Shown here: piece after piece, positions 6,109 to 13,301 of the stretch
Layout of the letters: each line of letters opens with the position of its first letter
Position numbering within the stretch: the first letter of the stretch is position 1
Source of the DNA: an uncultured Pseudomonadota bacterium
GTDB taxonomy: Bacteria > Bdellovibrionota_B > Oligoflexia > Oligoflexales > Bog-1112
Length of the DNA stretch: 13,858 bases
Direction of reading: 5' to 3'
Assembly (NCBI GenBank): GCA_937896265.1
Contig: CALBMD010000211.1
Span: 1-13,858, forward strand
Notes under the pieces: generated by a model
The model's input: only the letters and a program-made list of their open reading frames with translations
The model's database searches: none
What the model was told of the DNA's origin: nothing
Made by a program: the position numbers and the translations under genes

Positions 6109-7269
6109 TCAGGGCCGACGAGCTAGTTCACGGTAAAGCTGCACATTATCTTCTACCATTTTCTCCACAGAAAAATGCTTGCAGATATGGTGTTGAGCAT
6201 TCTCAGCATAGCGTTGTCTGAGTTCTTTATTATCAAGGAGTAATGTAATATTTTCTGCAAGCCCTTGAGAGTCACCTACGCTTGATAAGAGACCTGAGAC
6301 TTCATGCTCAATCATTTCAGGAATGCCACCGGCACGGGTTGCGACTACTGCGCACCCAGCGTGGCAGGCTTCTTGAATCACTGTGCCAAGCCCCTCATAA
6401 GCTGAGCTTAGGATAAAGATATCTAAAGAGGTAAGGAAGGGCTGTAAGGGCTCTACCCAGCCTAAAAAAGTGATGTCATGTGTCAAACCTAGCTTTTCTT
6501 GTAGCTCATGCAAGCTCTGCGCTTCTTCGCCTTGGCCAGCAATGAAACAGTGAAATTTTGCTCCTAGGCGTTTTACCTGAGCTAAGGCCTGGAGCAGGGT
6601 AGTAAAGTCTTTTTGCTTAGTTAAAGCTGCTGCAGAGCCTATTAAAGTCACATCAGGGCCAAGATTAAAGCGCTGTCGCATGCCTTCTTGTAAGACTTCT
6701 TTTTTCAGACCAAGATAAGGGGAAGGATCGACTGCTGAGCAGACTGTTTGTATTCTAGTGCGCGGGATGCCGATTTCTATAAGAATCGATGCAATCGCTT
6801 CTGAGATAGCGACAAATCTATCAATGTGCGGTGTTAGATATTTAAGTCGTCCTATCCAAGACATCTCCGGTAAAAAATCAACCCGACGATGAACGATAAT
6901 TTTAAGCCTTGGGTATAAGAATTTCATTAGCAATGCGGTACTGTGAGCATTTGATGTGTGGGCATCGACAAGATGAATGCCTTCTTTTTTGCAAAATCTT
7001 GCAAGCTGCCAAGCAGAGACAAGATCAAAACCTCCTCTTAATTTGGCGTAAACAGGAGTACAAAAAGGGCTTAAGCGTCGCCCTATTTCGCTGTCTTCTT
7101 TAGCGGCTAGGTAATGAATAACATCTGGCTTTTGGCTTCCTTCGACAAGCAATCGGATTTGGTTTTCACCACCTCGCCAAGTTCTTTCGGTATCGATGTG
7201 CAAAATTTTCAGCGTATTTGTTGATAACTGGGCCAAAGGAGCCTCGCTTTCCCTGTGTGTCAAGGGCAT
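6109..7269 (-). CDS. Glycosyltransferase family 4 (GT-B fold)
   Basis: Retaining GT-B glycosyltransferase that moves a sugar from a nucleotide sugar to an envelope glycan or lipid. The N-domain starts at KILHIDTERTWRGGENQ (21-37) with the glycine-rich acceptor-side loop. The C-domain includes IGSAAALTKQKDF (210-222) and the nucleotide-sugar signature SSAYEGLGTVIQEACHAG (288-305), with the EX7E pair at Glu292 and Glu300, then ATRAGGIPEMI. Length (386 aa) is standard. The start is uncertain: ATG 7269 has no ribosome site and lies only five bases from a -10-like box, whereas TTG 7236 has GAGG five bases upstream and removes 11 non-conserved residues. It stands alone rather than in a glycan cluster, and ends 6 bp from the palindromic element. 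Sugar and acceptor cannot be named. Confidence 0.9.
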   Translation of the reverse strand: MPLTHRESEAPLAQLSTNTLKILHIDTERTWRGGENQIRLLVEGSQKPDVIHYLAAKEDSEIGRRLSPFCTPVYAKLRGGFDLVSAWQLARFCKKEGIHLVDAHTSNAHSTALLMKFLYPRLKIIVHRRVDFLPEMSWIGRLKYLTPHIDRFVAISEAIASILIEIGIPRTRIQTVCSAVDPSPYLGLKKEVLQEGMRQRFNLGPDVTLIGSAAALTKQKDFTTLLQALAQVKRLGAKFHCFIAGQGEEAQSLHELQEKLGLTHDITFLGWVEPLQPFLTSLDIFILSSAYEGLGTVIQEACHAGCAVVATRAGGIPEMIEHEVSGLLSSVGDSQGLAENITLLLDNKELRQRYAENAQHHICKHFSVEKMVEDNVQLYRELARRP

Positions 7270-7274
7270 GTAAT

Positions 7275-7303
7275 TCTATAGGTTCGTGCATGACTTTGTT
7301 GAA
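7275..7303 (-). promoter_or_regulatory. Promoter-like sequence for the glycosyltransferase gene
   Basis: On the minus strand TTCAAC (7298-7303), 17 bases, TATAGA (7275-7280). Transcription would begin at or next to the ATG at 7269. That implies either a leaderless message or a true start further in, at TTG 7236. Confidence 0.35.
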
Positions 7304-7362
7304 TCCAAAAAAATGTCTAACAAAATTCCCTGTGAAAGAAAATGATTCTTTTAACCCTGTGC

Positions 7363-7368
7363 TAATAT
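7363..7368 (+). promoter_or_regulatory. Extended -10 promoter element for the 77-aa gene
   Basis: TAATAT at 7363-7368 is preceded by TG and one base, the extended -10 pattern, and has no clear -35. It lies about 30 bases before the ATG at 7400, a normal leader length. Confidence 0.35.
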
Positions 7369-7399
7369 CTTATGAGAAACTCCTGTTAATAGGCGAAAT

Positions 7400-7633
7400 A
7401 TGGACTCTAAAGGTAGTAGCAAGGACGATGAGCTGCGTAAAAAGCGCAATCAAGATCTAATCAAGAGAATGCGAGAAGGTGATTCATTAAAAACCATGGA
7501 TAGCTTCTCAAGCTGGTACCCTCCTAGGCCTATTATCAAAAAGGATCCCCAGGCTGTGTCTAAGCTCTATGGCCCTAATATTGCTCCTCTTAAGGCTTCA
7601 GATGAGCAGCCAGCTGAAGGTGAGGAAAAATAA
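7400..7633 (+). CDS. Small hydrophilic hypothetical protein (77 aa)
   Basis: I do not recognise a family. The N-terminal third is highly charged and basic (SSKDDELRKKRNQDLIKRMREG, given here in outline: residues 6-27). A central SFSSWYPPRPIIKK (35-48) has an aromatic-proline motif, and the tail is acidic (DEQPAEGEEK). There is no signal peptide or membrane segment, so it is probably a cytoplasmic adaptor or regulator-type peptide. The start is supported by AGG at 7391-7393, six bases before the ATG, and by an extended -10 element. It is divergent from the glycosyltransferase gene and 214 bp upstream of hisS. A 61-aa frame on the opposite strand at 7567-7752 overlaps its end, but lacks a ribosome site. 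Moderately sure it is a real gene. Confidence 0.55.
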   Translation: MDSKGSSKDDELRKKRNQDLIKRMREGDSLKTMDSFSSWYPPRPIIKKDPQAVSKLYGPNIAPLKASDEQPAEGEEK

Positions 7634-7794
7634 GTTAATACCTTTTGAGTGGAACCATCTGTGAATTCCTCCCAAACTACCTGCTTGCAATGAGATAAAT
7701 TTAAAGAAGAATAGCCAAAACCTTCTCCTCTTACTAGAATACAGAGTTTCATAGTCAGGTAGATGAAAGATATGCTTTAGGTCAGGGGAAGTCT

Positions 7795-7847
7795 TTCCTA
7801 ACTAACTCTCACCTTACTATGATTTGTATTTAGAAAAAGGAAAAGCA
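7795..7847 (+). promoter_or_regulatory. hisS promoter and ribosome binding site
   Basis: TATGAT at 7818-7823 is a good -10; the -35 17 bases upstream (TTCCTA, 7795-7800) is weak. AAGGA at 7837-7841 lies six bases before GTG 7848. This settles GTG 7848, rather than TTG 7824, as the start, since TTG 7824 would overlap the -10 box and lie upstream of the ribosome site. Confidence 0.6.
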
Positions 7848-9167
7848 GTGGCAGGTTCACCGATTGTAGAAGCACGTAAGCTTAAGGGTTTTCAGGATTT
7901 TGATCCTATTCAGACAGCAACACGTAACCGTTTTAAGGATATCGTTCGAAAACACGCCCAACTTGGTGGGTTTCGTGAAATTGAGACCCCTACGCTAGAG
8001 TATGCGGATGTTTTGCTCGGTTCTGGCGGGGAGACGGATAAACAGGTTTTTAAATTCTTAGACAACGGCGCTAGGGAAGTAGCTCTTCGCTATGATTTAA
8101 CTGTCCCTTTTGCTCGCTATGTCGCAGAAAATCAAGGTACATTGAGCTTGCCTTTTAAACGCCTGCAGATTGGCAATGTCTTTCGCGCTGAAAAGCCGCA
8201 AAAGGGACGTTTCCGCGAATTTTGCCAATGTGACTTAGACATCATAGGCGTCGACTCCCCCGAGGCAGATACAGAGATCCTGCTCTGTCTTTTCAATGCA
8301 CTCAGTGAAATATCACCGTTTCCTTTCACCATGTCTTTGGGCCATCGTGGTATCTTGTCTAGCGCCATCCGGGTGGCTCTAAAGCCAAGCAGCTTAGAGG
8401 TTGAGACAGAAATCTTAATTCTCGTTGATAAAATGGATAAGTTACCAGCAGCTGAAGTGTGTAATCAAATTAAAGCCCTTCCTGGGATCTATGCTAAGGA
8501 TGCAGAGCTTTTTGTTGAAGCGCTTGCTAATCAAAAAAATCAAAACCAGCAGCAATTACTTGATTTGCTCGAAAGCGACAGCGAAAGCCGCAAGCTGCTG
8601 GAGAGTCTTTATGAACTTGCTGCCATGGTGTCTGCAGCTAGCGCAGGAAAAAATTCTATAAAAGTTGATCTCTCTATTGCTCGTGGGTTAGGTTATTATA
8701 CTGGGGTTGTCTTTGAGACGCGGTTAGATGGTTTTCCTGGCTTTGGGGCGATATGTTCTGGTGGCCGTTACAACCATTTAGTGGAAAAATTCTCTAACCA
8801 TCAGGTAGCTGGCGTCGGTGGCTCCATAGGCCTAGATCGCTTTATAGCAAAACTGGCGGAAGAGGGGCTTTTAGATAAAGAGCCTGAATTGACTGCTTTT
8901 GTTGCTGTAGCAAGCCCAGCTCAGCGAGCTTATGCTTTTTCAGTATTAAATCGTCTAAGAGCCAAGCAGTGCTCAACAACGATTTCTTTGAAGGAGCAAA
9001 AACTTGGGCAGCAATTTAAAAAAGCAAATAGTTTGGGTTGCAAGTTTGTTGTTGTCATTGGGGCAAGTGAAGAGGCAGAAAAGACAGTGACGGTTAAGAA
9101 CATGAGCACCGGCGTAGAATTGAAGGAAACTAGCTTTGAGCAGATGTTTGCATTTATCCATGCTTAA
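7848..9167 (+). CDS. hisS: Histidine--tRNA ligase
   Basis: Class II aminoacyl-tRNA synthetase that charges tRNA-His with histidine in the cytoplasm. From the GTG start it has 439 residues, a normal bacterial length. Visible landmarks: KLKGFQDFDP near the N-terminus, ETPTLEY (motif 1 region, 46-52), RYDLTVPFARYV (81-92), motif 2 FRAEKPQKGRFREFCQCDLDIIG (112-134, named here by its ends FRAEKP and DLDIIG), the histidine-binding signature ARGLGYYTG (278-286) and motif 3 GGSIGLDRF (324-332). A C-terminal anticodon-binding domain follows from about 350. The catalytic motifs and anticodon domain argue against the paralogue HisZ. A strong AAGGA six bases before GTG fixes the start. The last 8 bases overlap the following gene, which suggests co-transcription. 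Confidence 0.96.
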   Translation: MAGSPIVEARKLKGFQDFDPIQTATRNRFKDIVRKHAQLGGFREIETPTLEYADVLLGSGGETDKQVFKFLDNGAREVALRYDLTVPFARYVAENQGTLSLPFKRLQIGNVFRAEKPQKGRFREFCQCDLDIIGVDSPEADTEILLCLFNALSEISPFPFTMSLGHRGILSSAIRVALKPSSLEVETEILILVDKMDKLPAAEVCNQIKALPGIYAKDAELFVEALANQKNQNQQQLLDLLESDSESRKLLESLYELAAMVSAASAGKNSIKVDLSIARGLGYYTGVVFETRLDGFPGFGAICSGGRYNHLVEKFSNHQVAGVGGSIGLDRFIAKLAEEGLLDKEPELTAFVAVASPAQRAYAFSVLNRLRAKQCSTTISLKEQKLGQQFKKANSLGCKFVVVIGASEEAEKTVTVKNMSTGVELKETSFEQMFAFIHA

Positions 9168-10785
9168 ATCTATTCTTCTCCTTACCTTAGTTGGTTCAGC
9201 GCTAACTATGCGTGCCGAGCCTGGGAAAGACCTGACAATTGGTTTTTGCGCTAGCTTGCCGACCTCCTTTTCGCCCATTGAGCCAGGCGGTCATGCTAAG
9301 AACTACGCTCAGTATCTACTCCACGATAGCCTGATTGTCTTTGATGAAAAGTGGCAACCGGCTTGTCACCGCTGTGCTTCTTTACCTAGCGCGCAAAATG
9401 GCCAAATGAAATGGCAAGAACTTGCTCATAAGATACGCAAGTTGCGCTTGACCTTTGAATTGAACCCCAATTGGTTTTGGGGAGACGGTAAACCTGTCAC
9501 TGTCGATGATATTATTTTTACTTGGAAAGTCTTACGTAGTGGCGGGGATGTCGATCGTCGCAATATTTTGCGTGAGGTCGTTAAGATTGAACAAGACCCC
9601 AAGATTCCAAGGCGTTTTTATCTGACTCTTGATCGCGTGGCCCCTTTTTTTGAGGACATGACCCGGTTTTTTTTATTGCCTAAGCACCTAGAGGAAAAAA
9701 TTTGGAATGAAGCCTATGGCAATTTAGCTTTGTATCTTGAAAATAGTAATTATCGGATAAATCCGACGCTACCTGGCCTCTATAATGGCGCCTTTGTCAT
9801 CAGCTCTGTGAGTCCGGCATTGCAACTGACTCCGAATCGTTTTGATAAGTTGCCTCATGGCAATATTACTCTTTTGACCTTTGTGGATTTAGTAGCGACA
9901 AAACAGCCTGTGGATTTTGAGCCAGAACAGCTTCCTCGGCCGGCAAACTGCCGAAGAATGCAAGATACGACGGCTTCTAGAGTAAAAACTTTTATTGGCG
10001 ATTCTTTAGATCTTGATGTAATTCAGTTTAACTTGAGAAATGCAATTTTGCGTGACGTCAAGGTGCGTCAGGCGATGGCTATGGGCGTTGACAAAGAAGC
10101 GATTATTGCAGCCCTCCCTAATCGTGACCTCTTGCCTGTTTCTGGTTTTGTTCATCCTGCGGATCCTTTTTTTGATGGTCAGGTCAAGTATTTTGACTTA
10201 GATCGAGGCCAGTCTGCATTGCTTTTGGAAGCAAGCCAGTGGTTTACTGGTAAGGGTTTCCCTCGTGAAAAAAATGAAAAGAAATTTGTAGTTGAGCTTT
10301 ATACCAGTGAACGTTTTGAGCGAGTGAAGACCGTAGAATTATTCAAGACGCAGATGGCAGCTATTGGCATTGAGGTAGTGCCAAGAATAGTGAGTGAATC
10401 TGATTTTTTGGCTGATCTTGTCCGCTTAAATTACCCGGGTCTAGCTTTTTATACCGTCCGTATCCCTCTTGCTGCCTCACTGCGCTCTCTTTTTTCTAAG
10501 CAGGCGATTCCTAATGTTCGCAATGGCTATACAGGGCAGAATTTGTCTGCCTGGATTGTCGAGAAGGTTGATAAAGCTATTGATTCACTAGATGAGCTGA
10601 TTGATATGGAGCAAAGGCGCCAAGCAGTCCAACAAATTCAACGAGAGTTTTCTGCAGAATTACCCTTTATTCCTCTTGGTTACCATGTAAACAAAGCATT
10701 TGCCATCAAAGATATGCAAAACTTTGCTATTCCTGGCAACCAGCAACCTAGTAGTATTTGGGCTAGACGCTGGGTCCTTCGTTAA
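9160..10785 (+). CDS. Periplasmic solute-binding protein, family 5 (peptide/oligopeptide type)
   Basis: Exported binding protein of the SBP_bac_5 (OppA/DppA) family, which captures peptides or other solutes for an ABC importer. A signal peptide covers residues 1-19 (MLKSILLLTLVGSALTMRA). The mature part begins DLTIGFCASLPTSFSPIEPGG, and the family pattern FELNPNWFWGDGKPVTVDDIIFTWKVL (given by its core WGDGKPVTVDDIIFTW, about 108-123) is clear. A second lobe has RDVKVRQAMAMGVDKEAII. 541 residues is typical. ATG 9160 overlaps the hisS stop by 8 bases (ATGCTTAA) and has no clear ribosome site, so translation is probably coupled. No permease or ATPase gene is nearby, so it is an orphan component or works with a distant transporter. 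Substrate unknown. Confidence 0.9.
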   Translation: MLKSILLLTLVGSALTMRAEPGKDLTIGFCASLPTSFSPIEPGGHAKNYAQYLLHDSLIVFDEKWQPACHRCASLPSAQNGQMKWQELAHKIRKLRLTFELNPNWFWGDGKPVTVDDIIFTWKVLRSGGDVDRRNILREVVKIEQDPKIPRRFYLTLDRVAPFFEDMTRFFLLPKHLEEKIWNEAYGNLALYLENSNYRINPTLPGLYNGAFVISSVSPALQLTPNRFDKLPHGNITLLTFVDLVATKQPVDFEPEQLPRPANCRRMQDTTASRVKTFIGDSLDLDVIQFNLRNAILRDVKVRQAMAMGVDKEAIIAALPNRDLLPVSGFVHPADPFFDGQVKYFDLDRGQSALLLEASQWFTGKGFPREKNEKKFVVELYTSERFERVKTVELFKTQMAAIGIEVVPRIVSESDFLADLVRLNYPGLAFYTVRIPLAASLRSLFSKQAIPNVRNGYTGQNLSAWIVEKVDKAIDSLDELIDMEQRRQAVQQIQREFSAELPFIPLGYHVNKAFAIKDMQNFAIPGNQQPSSIWARRWVLR

Positions 10786-11068
10786 ACTCTGGAAAAATAG
10801 TAGGTGTTAGCGTTTCTGCTGAAAGGATTGATTCTGGCTCAGTGGTTGTCGGTTTTGGTCTTGGTTTGGCGCTGAACAACCAATGCACTTTATAACCTAG
10901 GTTCCCTGAAAAGTCGTCGTTTACTTTTGCAAGCTGGCGTGCCAACTCCTGGTAATCCTTTTCTTTTAGTTGGTTATTATTTTTGTTATAGTCGGCAGCT
11001 TTCTTCCTTGAGTTGTTGTGGTTGAAAACTTTAATAGTGCTTTCTAAATCTTGAGTTTCGCTTGTCAT
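10763..11068 (-). CDS. Small hydrophilic hypothetical protein (101 aa)
   Basis: No family is recognised. The N-terminal half is Asn/Lys-rich and charged, a middle part (about 46-68) reads RQLAKVNDDFSGNLGYKVHW, and the end is a Pro/Thr/Glu-rich tail that looks unfolded. There is no signal peptide or membrane segment. GGAG lies 11 bases before the ATG, longer than ideal. It converges on the solute-binding gene and their ends overlap by 23 bases, so its last seven residues and stop are antisense to that gene. Nothing else fills 10786-11068, and the composition is that of a real protein rather than a shadow, but coding status is only moderately likely. Confidence 0.5.
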   Translation of the reverse strand: MTSETQDLESTIKVFNHNNSRKKAADYNKNNNQLKEKDYQELARQLAKVNDDFSGNLGYKVHWLFSAKPRPKPTTTEPESILSAETLTPTIFPEFNEGPSV

Positions 11069-11173
11069 AGGCAGGTTAACTCCGGCAAAATGAAATTATG
11101 CTAGCGCAGTATAGTTGAAGTTCAGGAGCAAATCTATCTTAGGTTTTAGGCCTTTTGTTAAGTCTGTCTTTTT

Positions 11174-11192
11174 GATATAAATAATCAGTATC
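11174..11192 (+). promoter_or_regulatory. Fur box upstream of the iron permease
   Basis: GATATAAATAATCAGTATC matches 15 of 19 bases of the classical Fur consensus GATAATGATAATCATTATC, with both GATA/TATC ends and the centre conserved. It overlaps the likely -10 (TATAAA at 11176-11181) downstream of TTGTTA (11155-11160; spacing 15, short). Iron-bound Fur would block polymerase there, so the permease is expected to be induced by iron shortage. It lies 37 bp before the ATG. Confidence 0.75.
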
Positions 11193-11229
11193 AAGATTAA
11201 GATGACATCCTCTCAAACACGAAGGTTAA

Positions 11230-13224
11230 ATGGACACTAAGTCTTTGAAGTTACTTGTATTGTTGTCATTTTTTTGGGCAATTGGATTTGACAGTTTTGC
11301 CGATGATAGTGCCAGTAGCAAAGCTAGATACATTTTAGGTTCAGTCGATTACATTGGCACGGATTACGATGGTGCGATTGGTCCTGATGGGCAGATTCTA
11401 AATGAGTTTGAGTATAAAGAATTAAAAGAATTTGCTAGTACAGCTATTTCCTATTTTGAAAGTATTAGAAAAGAAATTGATCGCGAGCAGGGAGATCTAA
11501 TTTCTGCTGACTTACTTGAGTTACAGAAACGTTTAGAAGAGCCTAAAAATGGTGGTGATCCCAAACCTCTTATTGCTAATTTGCGGCTTCTTCTCATTGA
11601 TCATTTTAAAATCAAAGTTTTTCCTGACCGAGCACCTAGCTATGAGCTTGGTCGTGTTGTTTATGAGAACAAATGTGCTGCTTGCCATGATCTGCAAGGT
11701 TCAGGCAACGGCCCTGCTGCAGCTGGATTAAACCCAAAACCACGCAGTTTTCTTGATCCTGAAGCTATGGAAGCTAGCTCTCCCTCGCAGTTTTATAATA
11801 CTCTCTATACAGGCCTTGATGGTACAGCTATGCGCTCTTTCCGTGAAGAGCTGAGCAAAGATGAGCTTTGGAGTGTAAGTTTTTATGCGCAGAGTATCCG
11901 TCATTCTAAGGGCGAACCCGCTTCGCAACGCATCCAGGCTTTGCGGCAGGTTGGTTTTGGGGTTGAAAAATTAGCGCAAATGACGGACGCGCAGCTAAGG
12001 CAAGAATTGATGGCTATGCAGGAAACTTTTGATCCTCGACGCATGGAGACTGCGGATAGCTGGTTGGTTTTGGCTAGAACGCAAGTGCAGTTTGCTGATG
12101 CAGCTACCCCCTCTCACGCTACGATAAATTTACTTAATGAAACTGAAGACCAAATCAAATTAGCGACAAGCAAGGTATCAGCAGGTCTCTTCCAAGAAGC
12201 GGAAGAGCTGCTGTTTGGTGCTTATTTGGAAAAATTTGAGGGTGCTGAGAAAGTTCTTCTCATCGTCAATAAACCTGTTGTCTTGGCGACAGAAAAGGCC
12301 TTTTTGGAGCTACGTTCCTTGGTAAGGCAAGCTGATACTCAAGCTTATATGACGAAAGCGCAAGAGCTGCTTGAGCTTATCAACGTCTGTCGCCAAGAAT
12401 ACGAAAGAGTAGAGCAAAATAAAGCTGGCCCTTGGGGTGATTTTGTTAGCTCTTTTATTATCATTGTGAGAGAAGGATTTGAGGCTTTTTTAGTCGTGGC
12501 TGCTTTATTGGCGCTTATCTCTTCAATCGGTCAAGCTCGTGTGCGTCGCTGGATACATATTGGTTGGATGACTGCTATTGTGGCAGGCGGTGCTGTTTTT
12601 CTAATTTACGAGAAGGTGGTCCATTTATCAGGCCTTGCTAAAGAAACAATCGAGGCTATTTCAACGAGCGCTGCTGTTGTCTTACTCTTTTATACTGGTT
12701 TCTGGCTCCTTAATCAGGCTGATATGAAGCGTTGGAATAGTTTTATTCGAGAAAATACGAAGAAAGCTATCAGTACAGGGCGTCTATCTGTGCTTTTTTC
12801 AATTTCTTTTATCGCTGTTTTTAGAGAAGCCGTAGAGACGATTGTCTTTTATCAAGCTTTATTTAAGCTAAGCCATGATCCATTCTATGTCATCTTGGGC
12901 TTCGTTGTAGGCTGCCTTGTTCTTTTCACTGTTTGTTTGGGGATCGTGCGGTTTAACCTTAAGTTACCTTTGCGCCATTTTTTTATTTGCACTAGTGTCC
13001 TTATGGTCGCTATATCGGTGGTGCTTGCTGGAAAATCTATCCATGAGCTGGTTGAGGCTGGACTCATCAAGGTAACTCCTATTTCTTGGTTGCCAACGAT
13101 CGATATGTTTGGCATTTACCCAAGTGTTGAAACTCTTTTGGGCCAAGGTGTGCTCTTAACTGTCGCTATTGGTTTGATCTGTCGGTTTTTTTTTCTCAGA
13201 GATGATTCTAAGCCCTTGGCATGA
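11230..13224 (+). CDS. Cytochrome c/FTR1 family iron permease
   Basis: Fusion of a periplasmic c-type cytochrome to an FTR1-type iron permease, thought to import iron by coupling electron transfer to passage through the membrane. Signal peptide: about 1-24 (cleavage near SFA-DD). A helical segment at 60-130 precedes the heme site CAACH (Cys149, Cys152, His153), and Met201 in GTAMRSF is the likely sixth ligand. A long helical linker (240-400) follows. From about 405 there are about seven membrane segments with the two Fe-binding RExxE motifs of the family: REGFE at 414-418 and REAVE at 532-536. Length 664 aa suits this architecture. GAAGG at about 11221-11225 precedes the ATG. No ferroxidase or P19-like partner is nearby, so the heme domain may supply the redox step itself. 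Confidence 0.93.
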   Translation: MDTKSLKLLVLLSFFWAIGFDSFADDSASSKARYILGSVDYIGTDYDGAIGPDGQILNEFEYKELKEFASTAISYFESIRKEIDREQGDLISADLLELQKRLEEPKNGGDPKPLIANLRLLLIDHFKIKVFPDRAPSYELGRVVYENKCAACHDLQGSGNGPAAAGLNPKPRSFLDPEAMEASSPSQFYNTLYTGLDGTAMRSFREELSKDELWSVSFYAQSIRHSKGEPASQRIQALRQVGFGVEKLAQMTDAQLRQELMAMQETFDPRRMETADSWLVLARTQVQFADAATPSHATINLLNETEDQIKLATSKVSAGLFQEAEELLFGAYLEKFEGAEKVLLIVNKPVVLATEKAFLELRSLVRQADTQAYMTKAQELLELINVCRQEYERVEQNKAGPWGDFVSSFIIIVREGFEAFLVVAALLALISSIGQARVRRWIHIGWMTAIVAGGAVFLIYEKVVHLSGLAKETIEAISTSAAVVLLFYTGFWLLNQADMKRWNSFIRENTKKAISTGRLSVLFSISFIAVFREAVETIVFYQALFKLSHDPFYVILGFVVGCLVLFTVCLGIVRFNLKLPLRHFFICTSVLMVAISVVLAGKSIHELVEAGLIKVTPISWLPTIDMFGIYPSVETLLGQGVLLTVAIGLICRFFFLRDDSKPLA

Positions 13225-13228
13225 GCTA

Positions 13229-13253
13229 CCGATGACGCTATTCTACTCATCGG
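13229..13253 (+). other. 7-bp stem-loop between the permease and the methyltransferase gene
   Basis: CCGATGA (13229-13235) and TCATCGG (13247-13253) are perfectly complementary around an 11-base loop, beginning four bases after the permease stop. No T-run follows, so it is a poor intrinsic terminator; it may stabilise the 3' end or be a leader structure. It does not match any methionine-related riboswitch I know. Confidence 0.4.
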
Positions 13254-13301
13254 AAATCATCTGATATTCTGCTCAACTCCAACAATCTTGCAGGTCCAGA
13301 A

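Noticed and set aside
5867..6126. Three frames of 60-71 aa on both strands within the palindromic element
   Set aside because: They arise from the inverted-repeat symmetry, have no ribosome sites, and mirror each other (for example KKAF/GSGK pieces on both strands).
7339..7357. Second Fur box upstream of the 77-aa gene
   Set aside because: Only about 11 of 19 bases match the consensus, which is near what AT-rich sequence gives by chance.
7567..7752. 61-aa minus-strand frame upstream of hisS
   Set aside because: It has no ribosome site, overlaps the better-supported 77-aa gene, and its composition is not convincing.
7824..7847. Eight-residue N-terminal extension of hisS from TTG 7824
   Set aside because: It begins in the likely -10 box, and the AAGGA ribosome site at 7837-7841 fits only GTG 7848.
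8973..9278. 101-aa minus-strand frame over the hisS 3' end
   Set aside because: It is antisense to two clear genes with strong family motifs and has no independent support.
11728..11928. 66-aa minus-strand frame inside the permease gene
   Set aside because: It lies antisense to the cytochrome domain, whose heme motif and reading frame are unambiguous.
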